64,000 nt of DNA from Mycobacterium sp. Aquia_216 (GTDB lineage Bacteria > Actinomycetota > Actinomycetes > Mycobacteriales > Mycobacteriaceae), in NCBI RefSeq assembly GCF_026723865.1, contig NZ_CP113529.1, positions 2,976,001 to 3,040,000 on the forward strand, given 5' to 3'. Position numbers and translations under genes: made by a program. The notes under the pieces were generated by a model that saw only the letters and a list, made by a program, of their open reading frames with translations, was not told the origin of the DNA and ran no database searches. Positions 8,345-15,564 of this stretch are shown here, piece after piece (within the stretch, counting starts at the first letter, position 1; each line of letters opens with the position of its first letter).

Positions 8345-8366
8345 GCAAATCGGCCTCGGAATTTGC
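8345..8366 (+). terminator. Weak hairpin after polA
   Basis: GCAAAT (8345-8350) and ATTTGC (8361-8366) form a short stem directly after the polA stop. There is no T tract, so termination is only a guess. Confidence 0.25.
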
Positions 8367-8416
8367 CGTGTCGTAACTTTCGCTTCAGATATGCAAACGG
8401 TATGCGGAGGCCGAGT

Positions 8417-8446
8417 TTGGCCAGCGTGTGCCCAGTCGAGTAGCCT
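8417..8446 (+). promoter_or_regulatory. Candidate rpsA promoter
   Basis: TTGGCC (8417-8422) and TAGCCT (8441-8446) are spaced by 18 bases, giving a leader of about 50 bases before the rpsA ATG. Confidence 0.45.
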
Positions 8447-8505
8447 AATCAGGTAAATCCCAGTTTTATCCCTACGACCCAACCTGTCCGGAGCACCCCA
8501 ACAAC

Positions 8506-9951
8506 ATGCCGAGTCCCGCCGTCACCTCGCCGCAAGTAGCCGTCAACGACATAGGCTCCAGCGAGGACTTTCTCGCCGCAATAGACAAAACAATCAAGTA
8601 CTTCAACGATGGCGACATCGTCGAAGGCACGATCGTCAAAGTGGACCGGGACGAGGTGCTCCTCGATATCGGTTACAAGACCGAAGGGGTCATCCCCGCC
8701 CGCGAACTCTCCATCAAGCACGATGTCGACCCCAACGAGGTCGTTTCCGTCGGTGATGAGGTCGAGGCCCTTGTTCTCACCAAGGAGGACAAAGAGGGCC
8801 GTCTGATCCTGTCCAAGAAGCGTGCGCAGTACGAGCGCGCCTGGGGCACCATCGAGGCGCTCAAGGAGAAGGACGAGGCCGTCAAGGGCACCGTCATCGA
8901 GGTCGTCAAGGGCGGCCTGATCCTCGACATCGGGTTGCGGGGCTTCTTGCCCGCTTCGCTGGTCGAGATGCGCCGCGTGCGCGATCTGCAGCCGTACATC
9001 GGCAAGGAGATCGAAGCCAAGATCATCGAGCTGGACAAGAACCGCAACAACGTGGTGCTGTCGCGTCGCGCTTGGCTGGAGCAGACTCAGTCCGAGGTTC
9101 GCAGTGAGTTCCTCAACCAGCTGCAGAAGGGCACCATTCGCAAGGGTGTGGTCTCGTCCATCGTCAACTTCGGCGCGTTCGTCGATCTCGGCGGTGTCGA
9201 CGGTCTGGTGCACGTTTCCGAGTTGTCCTGGAAGCACATCGATCACCCGTCCGAGGTCGTCCAGGTGGGCGACGAGGTCACCGTCGAGGTGCTCGACGTC
9301 GACATGGACCGCGAGCGGGTTTCGTTGTCGCTCAAAGCGACTCAGGAAGACCCGTGGCGCCACTTCGCCCGGACCCACGCCATCGGTCAGATCGTGCCCG
9401 GCAAGGTCACCAAGTTGGTGCCGTTCGGCGCGTTCGTGCGTGTCGAGGAGGGCATCGAGGGCCTGGTGCACATCTCCGAGCTGGCCGAGCGCCACGTCGA
9501 GGTGCCCGACCAGGTCGTGGCCGTCGGCGACGACGCGATGGTCAAGGTCATCGACATCGACCTGGAGCGCCGCCGAATCTCGCTGAGCCTCAAGCAGGCC
9601 AACGAGGACTACACCGACGAGTTCGACCCGGCGAAGTACGGCATGGCCGACAGCTACGACGAGCAGGGTAACTACATCTTCCCCGAGGGCTTCGACGCCG
9701 AGACCAACGAATGGCTCGAGGGCTTCGACACCCAGCGCAACGAATGGGAAGCCCGCTACGCCGAGGCCGAGCGCCGTCACAAGATGCACACCGCGCAGAT
9801 GGAGAAGTTCGCTGCTGCCGAAGCGGCCGGGCACGGCGAAAGCGACCACTCGCCGGGCAACGGCTCTTCCTCGCCGAAGGAGGCGGGCGGCTCGCTGGCC
9901 AGCGACGCCCAGCTGGCTGCGCTGCGCGAAAAGCTCGCCGGCAACGCATAA
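8506..9951 (+). CDS. rpsA: 30S ribosomal protein S1
   Basis: RNA-binding ribosomal protein that helps mRNA load on the 30S subunit. Four S1 repeats are visible in 481 residues: DGDIVEGTIVKVDRDEVLLD, KGTVIEVVKGGLILDIGLRG, RKGVVSSIVNFGAFVDLGGV and IVPGKVTKLVPFGAFVRVEEG. An acidic, low-complexity tail rich in Ala, Ser and Gly follows, as in M. tuberculosis RpsA. Translation starts at MPSPAVTSP. coaE follows after 12 bases, suggesting cotranscription. Confidence 0.97.
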   Translation: MPSPAVTSPQVAVNDIGSSEDFLAAIDKTIKYFNDGDIVEGTIVKVDRDEVLLDIGYKTEGVIPARELSIKHDVDPNEVVSVGDEVEALVLTKEDKEGRLILSKKRAQYERAWGTIEALKEKDEAVKGTVIEVVKGGLILDIGLRGFLPASLVEMRRVRDLQPYIGKEIEAKIIELDKNRNNVVLSRRAWLEQTQSEVRSEFLNQLQKGTIRKGVVSSIVNFGAFVDLGGVDGLVHVSELSWKHIDHPSEVVQVGDEVTVEVLDVDMDRERVSLSLKATQEDPWRHFARTHAIGQIVPGKVTKLVPFGAFVRVEEGIEGLVHISELAERHVEVPDQVVAVGDDAMVKVIDIDLERRRISLSLKQANEDYTDEFDPAKYGMADSYDEQGNYIFPEGFDAETNEWLEGFDTQRNEWEARYAEAERRHKMHTAQMEKFAAAEAAGHGESDHSPGNGSSSPKEAGGSLASDAQLAALREKLAGNA

Positions 9952-9963
9952 CCCACGCCTGGG

Positions 9964-11178
9964 ATGCTGCGCGTCGGGTTGACCGGTGGCATCGGCGCCG
10001 GGAAATCGGCGCTGTCCGCCACGTTTGCGGAATGCGGTGGGATCATCGTCGACGGCGACGTCATCGCCCGGGAGGTCGTGCAGCCGGGCACCGAAGGGCT
10101 GGCGTCGCTCGTCGAGGCGTTCGGTTCGGACATCCTGCAGTCGGATGGATCGCTGGATCGTCCGGCGTTGGCGGCCAAGGCTTTTGCCGACGACGAGGCG
10201 CGCCAGAAGCTGAACGGGATCGTTCACCCACTGGTCGGGCAGCGGCGCGCGGAGATCATCGCCTCGGTGCCGCAGGACGCGGTCGTCGTCGAAGACATTC
10301 CGCTGCTGGTGGAATCCGGCATGGCGCCGCTGTTCCCGTTGGTCGTGGTGGTGTACGCCGACGTCGAACTGCGGGTGCAGCGGCTCGTCGAGCTGCGCGG
10401 CATGCCCGCGGACGATGCCCGCGCCCGGATCGCGGCACAAGCCGACGACGAGCAGCGTCGTGCCGTCGCCGACATCTGGCTGGATAACTCGGGCAGCCAA
10501 GAGGATTTGGTCAAGCGGGCCCGCGAGGTCTGGAATGACCGGATCGTGCCGTTCGCGCACAACCTGACCGAGCGACGGTTCGTCCGCGCACCGGCGCGAG
10601 TGGTGTCGGCCGATCCGACGTGGCCGGACCAGGCGCGGCGTATCGTCGCCCGGTTGGCGACCTCGTGCGGCCATAAGGCGTTGCGCGTCGACCACATTGG
10701 GTCGACCGCGGTGCCAGAATTCGACGCCAAGGACGTCATTGACGTCCAGATCACCGTCGAATCTCTGGCGGTGGCCGATGAGCTCGCCGAGACCCTGCTG
10801 TTCGCGGGCTACCCCCGCATCGTTCACATAGAGCACGACGGCATCAAAGCCGATGCCCGCAGCACGGTCAGCGACTACGACCACAACAGCGATCCGACAT
10901 TGTGGGGCAAGCGAATTCATGCTTCGGCCGACCCCGGCCGCCCGACGAACGTGCACATCAGGGTAGCCGGGTGGCCCAATCAGCAGTTCGCTCTGCTGTT
11001 CGTCGACTGGCTGGCCGCCAACCCGGCGGAGCGGACGGATTATCTGGCCGCCAAACGCGTGGCCGAAGAGCGCGCCAACGGCGAGACCGCCGGCTACGTC
11101 GAGGCCAAGGAGCCGTGGTTCGACGAGGCCTACCGCCGCGCCTGGGAGTGGGCGGACTTCACCGGCTGGAAACCGTAA
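9964..11178 (+). CDS. coaE: Dephospho-CoA kinase fused to a GrpB/UPF0157 domain
   Basis: Last enzyme of coenzyme A synthesis, phosphorylating the 3'-hydroxyl of dephospho-CoA with ATP. Residues 1-~200 are the kinase, with P-loop GLTGGIGAGKSAL and the substrate-binding segment VVEDIPLLVESG. Residues ~205-404 are a GrpB/UPF0157 nucleotidyltransferase-like domain (HIGSTAVPEFDAKDVIDVQI); its role is unknown. The fusion is usual in mycobacteria (Rv1631, ~407 residues). It follows rpsA closely and has no obvious ribosome site of its own. Confidence 0.95.
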   Translation: MLRVGLTGGIGAGKSALSATFAECGGIIVDGDVIAREVVQPGTEGLASLVEAFGSDILQSDGSLDRPALAAKAFADDEARQKLNGIVHPLVGQRRAEIIASVPQDAVVVEDIPLLVESGMAPLFPLVVVVYADVELRVQRLVELRGMPADDARARIAAQADDEQRRAVADIWLDNSGSQEDLVKRAREVWNDRIVPFAHNLTERRFVRAPARVVSADPTWPDQARRIVARLATSCGHKALRVDHIGSTAVPEFDAKDVIDVQITVESLAVADELAETLLFAGYPRIVHIEHDGIKADARSTVSDYDHNSDPTLWGKRIHASADPGRPTNVHIRVAGWPNQQFALLFVDWLAANPAERTDYLAAKRVAEERANGETAGYVEAKEPWFDEAYRRAWEWADFTGWKP

Positions 11179-11179
11179 C

Positions 11180-11596
11180 CTAGGTGGGCATCGGCGCACC
11201 GCATTGCAGCGCACCGTTATTGGGATCGGAACTGCCCGCCACCGGGCGGACCATTTGGTCGGCCTGGGTGAAAACGTTGTCGTCGACGTCGATCTCGCAG
11301 TGCACGTTCGCCGCATACGGGAAATGCAGCACGATCCGCAGACCGGCTTGCTGCGGATCGGGCAATACGGTGTTGGCCTCAAAGGCGTTGCCCGGCATCG
11401 ACGGAAGGTTCGTCGTGTTCGTCTGGCCACCGTTGGTGATGAAGGTGGCCTGACTGCCGGTCGTCAGCGCGTCGATCCTGGCGCGGTAGGTGATGTTGTG
11501 CAGGTCCGCGTGCGCCGTCGCCGGCAGTAGCGGTGAGCCGGCCGCGAACGCGGTCACCGCGATCACCGGCATCCACCTAGGTTTACGAGGGGTCAT
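11180..11596 (-). CDS. Small secreted conserved hypothetical protein (Rv1632c-like)
   Basis: 138 residues. A signal peptide is clear: basic start (MTPRKPRW), hydrophobic core and cleavage site ATAHA-D. The mature part of about 110 residues has two cysteines (VHCEIDVDD and LQCGAPMPT), likely a disulfide in the cell envelope. I recognise no catalytic motif. It converges on coaE with 1 base between the stops. Confidence 0.8.
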   Translation of the reverse strand: MTPRKPRWMPVIAVTAFAAGSPLLPATAHADLHNITYRARIDALTTGSQATFITNGGQTNTTNLPSMPGNAFEANTVLPDPQQAGLRIVLHFPYAANVHCEIDVDDNVFTQADQMVRPVAGSSDPNNGALQCGAPMPT

Positions 11597-11651
11597 AGCT
11601 GCTGAGATTACCTTCGGCGAGATTGGGGAACCACACGAGCTACCCGGGCCG

Positions 11652-12428
11652 CTAGGGCTGGCAGTGCGGGCACCACAACGACATCCGGCCGCCCACCCGG
11701 CCGTGGCGCAGGCGAGTGCCGCAGCGCGGGCAACTCGGATCCGGCTCGTCGCGCACCCCGCTCAACCATCGCGACGAGCGAGGCACCCGGCCGTGTCGCA
11801 CCGAGGTGCGCAGCACCTGGGTCATCGCGCCGTGCACGCGCTTCACCTGGTCGGCCTCGAGACCGGCAATCGGGTGGGTGGGCCGCAACCTGGCCCGCCA
11901 GCAGATTTCGTCGGTGAGCAGATTGCCGAGGCCGGCGATCACCGACTGGTCCATCAGCGTCGGCTTCAACTGGCCGTGCCGCCCGGCGAGCACTCCGCGA
12001 AACTCCCGCAGGCTCATGCCCAGCGCATCAGGCCCCTGCGGGCCCAGCACGTCCGCGAGGTCGTCGTCGCCATCGGCCAGCCACACCCCACGCAGCTTGC
12101 GGAGGTCGGCGTAGCGCAGCTCGCCCTTGTCGAGCGACACGACCAGTCGCTCATACTTTTCCGGCTCGGCGTCGGTGTTGGCGTAGTAGGGGTGTCCGGT
12201 CATGCCGCTGTGGATCAGCAGCGTCGGACCGTCGGTGGGCAGGATCAGCCACTTGCCATGCCGGCGCGGGGTGCGGAAGCGGTGCCCAACCAGGCATCGG
12301 CCCAGTGCGGCGGCGGAGGTGTTGCGCAGAATGCCTGGATCGCGCACCCGGACATGCTGAATCCGGCGGCGGGGCAAGGTATTAGCCAGCTCGCGTCGAA
12401 ACCCTTCGACATCAGGCAGCTCAGGCAC
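11652..12428 (-). CDS. Fpg/Nei-family DNA glycosylase
   Basis: Base-excision repair glycosylase/AP lyase, 258 residues. The protein starts MPELPDVEGF with the catalytic Pro2 and Glu3. A conserved lysine follows in RRHGKWLIL, the helix-two-turn-helix is DQSVIAGLGNLLTDEICWRA, and a C-terminal zinc finger is CPRCG ... CPHC. Its start overlaps the end of the polymerase-domain gene by 8 bases, so it is the last gene of a four-gene operon with phosphoesterase, ligase and polymerase genes. This links oxidised-base removal to gap filling and ligation. I cannot assign it to Nei1 or Nei2 without an alignment. Confidence 0.9.
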   Translation of the reverse strand: MPELPDVEGFRRELANTLPRRRIQHVRVRDPGILRNTSAAALGRCLVGHRFRTPRRHGKWLILPTDGPTLLIHSGMTGHPYYANTDAEPEKYERLVVSLDKGELRYADLRKLRGVWLADGDDDLADVLGPQGPDALGMSLREFRGVLAGRHGQLKPTLMDQSVIAGLGNLLTDEICWRARLRPTHPIAGLEADQVKRVHGAMTQVLRTSVRHGRVPRSSRWLSGVRDEPDPSCPRCGTRLRHGRVGGRMSLWCPHCQP

Positions 12429-13311
12429 GAAGCTTCGCTAACCGCGCGAGCGGGCCGCTCAGCGAGCGGGCGTGCCGGGACATGTCTGCCCACGGATCGC
12501 GTTGCCCCGCCAGCCGTTTGGGCAGGTCGCGGATCGTGAACCGGTCCGCCCGCAGGCCACGAGCGTCCAGTTCGTCCCACTCCAGCGGGGTTGCCACCGG
12601 AGCGCCGGCGCGGGCCCGGATCGAATACGGTGCAACAGCGGTCTGCGCGTAGGCGTTTCGCATGATATCCAGATACACTCTGTCGCCGCGCCTGCCCTTG
12701 CGGGCTTCCACGGTGCGGTGCGCATCGTCGTCCGCCACGACGACTTCGGCGACGTCGCGGGCGAATTGCCGGACGGTGTCGAAGTCGGCATCTGGGCGTA
12801 TCGGCACCACGACATGCAGCCCGCGTGACCCGGTGGTCTGCAGGTAGCGGGCCAGTCCGAGGTCGTCGAGCACGTCGGCAATCGTGCGGGCGGTCGCACG
12901 CACCACCGCGAAATCGGTTCCGGACGGATCGAGGTCGAATACCAAGCGGTCGGGATTGTGCAGCCGGTCTTGTCGCGACTGCCACACATGCAGGGTGACG
13001 CAGTTCTGGTTGGCCAGCCAGCGCAGGGCCTCCGGGCGTTCGGCCAGTGGATGCACCAGTGTGCCGCCTTCCTTGGCGACTTCGACTCCGCTCATCCAGT
13101 CCGGCAGTGTCTCGGCGAAATCCTGTTGAACGAAGCCTTTTTCGCCGATTCCACGCGGGAACCGTTGTACGGTCAGCGCGCGGCCCTTCAGGTGCGGCAG
13201 CATGGTCTCGGCCACCTCGCCGTAGTAATCGGCCAACTCTTGCTTGGTGATCCCGTCTGCCGGGAACATGACGCGATCCGGGTGGGTGATCTCGACCTCA
13301 ATGCGCGGCAT
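12421..13311 (-). CDS. LigD-type polymerase domain protein (primase-polymerase), stand-alone
   Basis: A 296-residue archaeo-eukaryotic primase-type polymerase, equivalent to the POL domain of LigD, which adds ribo- or deoxynucleotides during end joining. Metal-binding DLD is in VFDLDPSG, the nucleotide-binding segment is GSRGLHVVVPI, and the conserved VLATPLEW-type region reads GAPVATPLEWDEL. The start at 13311 (MPRIEVEITHPDR) overlaps the ligase stop by one base (TGATG). M. tuberculosis has stand-alone PolDom proteins elsewhere, next to LigC. Confidence 0.9.
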   Translation of the reverse strand: MPRIEVEITHPDRVMFPADGITKQELADYYGEVAETMLPHLKGRALTVQRFPRGIGEKGFVQQDFAETLPDWMSGVEVAKEGGTLVHPLAERPEALRWLANQNCVTLHVWQSRQDRLHNPDRLVFDLDPSGTDFAVVRATARTIADVLDDLGLARYLQTTGSRGLHVVVPIRPDADFDTVRQFARDVAEVVVADDDAHRTVEARKGRRGDRVYLDIMRNAYAQTAVAPYSIRARAGAPVATPLEWDELDARGLRADRFTIRDLPKRLAGQRDPWADMSRHARSLSGPLARLAKLRA

Positions 13312-14309
13312 CAGTGCGTCTCCCGTACCACATCGCCAGGGTCCTTGTCGGTCCGCAGGCCCTGGTAGCGGGGATGACGCAGCTTGCCGTCGCGCGTCCA
13401 CTCGGTGAATCCGATCTGGGCGACCAGTTCCGGACGTACCCAGTGGGCGCCGTTCTCGCGCACCAGCCCCCGGGTGAACGGCGGGGCGTCCTGCTCGATG
13501 GGGGAGAGCTGCTCGTGCAGGCTGCGCAGGGTGGCCTCGTCGAAGCCGGTGCCGACCTTGCCGGCGTAGCTGAGATCGCGGCCGTCGTAGTAGCCAAGTA
13601 GCAACGCGCCCAACTCAATTCGGCTGCCCTTCGGGCTGGTGTAGCCGCCGATGACGAATTCCTGGTCGCGGACGCATTTGAATTTCAGCCAATCCTTCGA
13701 CCGGCCGCTGCCGTACGTGGAGTCGGCGAGCTTGGCGATCACTCCTTCGTCACCGCGCTTGCATGCCGCGTGGTAGGCGGCGAGTCCGTCGTTGACGCGA
13801 TGCGCGGTGTTGCGCAACGGATCGTCGAAGCTGATCGAGTCACGCAGCAGTCGTTTGCGCCACCTCAACGGCGCCTCGGTGGTGCACTTGCCGTCGAGGT
13901 GGAGCAAGTCAAAAAGGTAGTAGTACACCCGGATTCGCGACGCCCGGGCCACTTCGGGATCGGTGATGCCCAGGCGTCCTTGCAGCCGCGCGAAGCTGGT
14001 ATGGCGTCCCTGGAACGCGACGACCTCGCCGTCTACCACGAATCGAGTGGTGTGCTGCGCGGCGAGTGCGTCGACCAGCTCAGGATATGTTCCGTTGAGT
14101 GGCTGTCGATTTCGTGACAAGAGCTGTATTCGGTCACCGTTGCGAAATGCCAAGCAACGCATGCCGTCGAACTTGCGCTCGAATATCCAGTTCGGGTCGC
14201 AAAACCGTTTGTCGGTCAGGGTGGCCAAGCTGGGAGCCCGCCAATCTGGAACCGGCTCGTCGTGCAGTGCTGTGCGCACCGCATCGGGCAGACCGGGGAG
14301 ATCGGTCAC
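13311..14309 (-). CDS. ATP-dependent DNA ligase (LigD ligase-domain type)
   Basis: 332 residues. The adenylation lysine is in motif I (ERKFDGMR); motif III is YYYLFDLLHLDG, motif IV DEGVIAKL, motif V DWLKFKC, and a C-terminal OB-fold follows (YAGKVGTGFDEATL ... WVRPELVAQIGFTEWT). It seals nicks using ATP. The GTG start overlaps the phosphoesterase stop by four bases (GTGA), and its own stop overlaps the polymerase gene, so the three are translationally coupled. The protein resembles the ligase domain of LigD in size and motifs. Confidence 0.92.
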   Translation of the reverse strand: MTDLPGLPDAVRTALHDEPVPDWRAPSLATLTDKRFCDPNWIFERKFDGMRCLAFRNGDRIQLLSRNRQPLNGTYPELVDALAAQHTTRFVVDGEVVAFQGRHTSFARLQGRLGITDPEVARASRIRVYYYLFDLLHLDGKCTTEAPLRWRKRLLRDSISFDDPLRNTAHRVNDGLAAYHAACKRGDEGVIAKLADSTYGSGRSKDWLKFKCVRDQEFVIGGYTSPKGSRIELGALLLGYYDGRDLSYAGKVGTGFDEATLRSLHEQLSPIEQDAPPFTRGLVRENGAHWVRPELVAQIGFTEWTRDGKLRHPRYQGLRTDKDPGDVVRETH

Positions 14310-14893
14310 GGCGACTCAGCCAGATCGTCCAGCGTGCGACCGGATAGCACCGATTCGGGTTGACTCTTAACCGGTTTGCGCCGTGCGTCGGCGCCCTCAT
14401 CTCTACGCTTGATCAGCAGCCAGGTCTCGGCCTTGCCCTCACGAATCCTGGTGAGGGCAAACCCGCCGTGCAGCTTCTCGCCTTGCAGACGAAATGAAAG
14501 ATGCCCGCGGTCCAGGCATTCGGCCATGTCGTACTCGGTCGCGTTGGCGTACCTGCCGCGGTCCCAGACGATCACCGGGCCGGCGCCGTACTGGTCTTCG
14601 GGGATCACCCCTTCGAAATCCGCATAGTCCAAGGGGTGGTCTTCGGTCCGACGGGCCATTCGCCGGTCTTTGGGGTTGGTCGACGGTCCTTTGGGTATCG
14701 CCCACGAGACGAGCACGCCGTCGATCTCCAGGCGGAAGTCGTAGTGGTCGCTGCGGGCCGCGTGATGCTGGATGACAAACCGGGGCCCGCTCTCGCTGGC
14801 GCGGCGCCTCAGGCGCAGTCTTCCGCGCGGTTCGGGGCTGTTCCCGGATCGAAAGCCGGACCGGCGTTTGCGCCGGTACTCACTCAAGGGCAT
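14306..14893 (-). CDS. LigD-type 3'-phosphoesterase domain protein, stand-alone
   Basis: 195 residues. The phosphoesterase signature is clear: HHAARSDHYDFRLEIDG with the catalytic His/His/Asp set, SWAIPKGPS, and the second block DYADFEGVIPEDQYGAG and VIVWDRGRY. Such domains trim 3'-ribonucleotides and 3'-phosphates left by the polymerase. The N terminus is basic and disordered (YRRKRRSGFRSG). It is the first gene of the operon; the 137 bases upstream should hold the promoter, and TAACTC lies 6 bases before the ATG. Confidence 0.92.
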   Translation of the reverse strand: MPLSEYRRKRRSGFRSGNSPEPRGRLRLRRRASESGPRFVIQHHAARSDHYDFRLEIDGVLVSWAIPKGPSTNPKDRRMARRTEDHPLDYADFEGVIPEDQYGAGPVIVWDRGRYANATEYDMAECLDRGHLSFRLQGEKLHGGFALTRIREGKAETWLLIKRRDEGADARRKPVKSQPESVLSGRTLDDLAESP

Positions 14894-15030
14894 ACCGCAG
14901 AGTTACCCCGACGCTCGCTGCGAAAACTGATTGCCGCTCACGGTGGCGAGCGTCGACTCGTTGTCACGAAATTCGCGAAAAAACCGCATCACGTCGACGT
15001 TCGGCGGGCGGGGGCCGGCCCGGCCTGGGC

Positions 15031-15537
15031 TTACCGGCCTCGCCAGCTGAGTTCGATGCCGTCGCGGGCCAGCCAGCGCTGCAGGTCATACCCATTGCGG
15101 GCCAGTCCTTCGACGGTCTGCACGGCCCGATGCACCGCCCGCTCGGCGACTTCGGCCGCCAGCAGGCCTTGGCGCACCGCATCCAGCAGTTCGTCGACGT
15201 CGGCCAGCTCCGCACCCGCGCCGGTGCGTACCTCGATATCGAGGTAGTGGTCCTCGGAGCTCCACACCTCCGGACCGCGGGTGTATTCGCCCACATCGAG
15301 GTAGTAGTCATGGTCACGTTCATGGCCCGGATTGAAGTGGAACACCGTGGCGCGCAATCCCAGCGACGGAAGCAGCCAGGATTCCAGGTAGTGGAACTGG
15401 ACCCGGCCCGGCGTCGGCCGGGCGACGTAGAGCCCCCACGGGCGCACCGCGTATTCGTCGACCGCCCGCACGATGCCTTTGGGATCGGTGTTGGTGCGGG
15501 CGAGCAGGTCGAATGTCTCGTGCTTCGGTGGGTGGAT
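15031..15537 (-). CDS. DUF402 (FomD-like) protein, probable ATC start
   Basis: A DUF402-family protein, members of which hydrolyse nucleotide-type phosphates; the motif-bearing core is visible (WGLYVARPTPGRVQFHYLE, DVGEYTRGPEVW, HYLDIEV). Homologues, from memory, begin close to HPPKHETFDLLARTNTDPKG, which is encoded here in frame up to 15537. No ATG, GTG or TTG precedes that stretch after the in-frame TAG. The only plausible initiator is ATC at 15537-15535, preceded by AGGGTGA at good spacing. GTG 15471 is an alternative but would lose the conserved N terminus. It lies 27 bases after the ABC transporter on the same strand. Confidence 0.7.
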   Translation of the reverse strand: MHPPKHETFDLLARTNTDPKGIVRAVDEYAVRPWGLYVARPTPGRVQFHYLESWLLPSLGLRATVFHFNPGHERDHDYYLDVGEYTRGPEVWSSEDHYLDIEVRTGAGAELADVDELLDAVRQGLLAAEVAERAVHRAVQTVEGLARNGYDLQRWLARDGIELSWRGR

Positions 15538-15564
15538 GGCGTCACCCTACCGGGATCTCGACGG

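Noticed and set aside
8449..11430. Very long open frame (993 codons) on the minus strand over rpsA and coaE
   Set aside because: It is antisense to two clear core genes in the codon-position phase that high-GC genes leave open, and its sequence is His/Asp/Val-rich with no domain.
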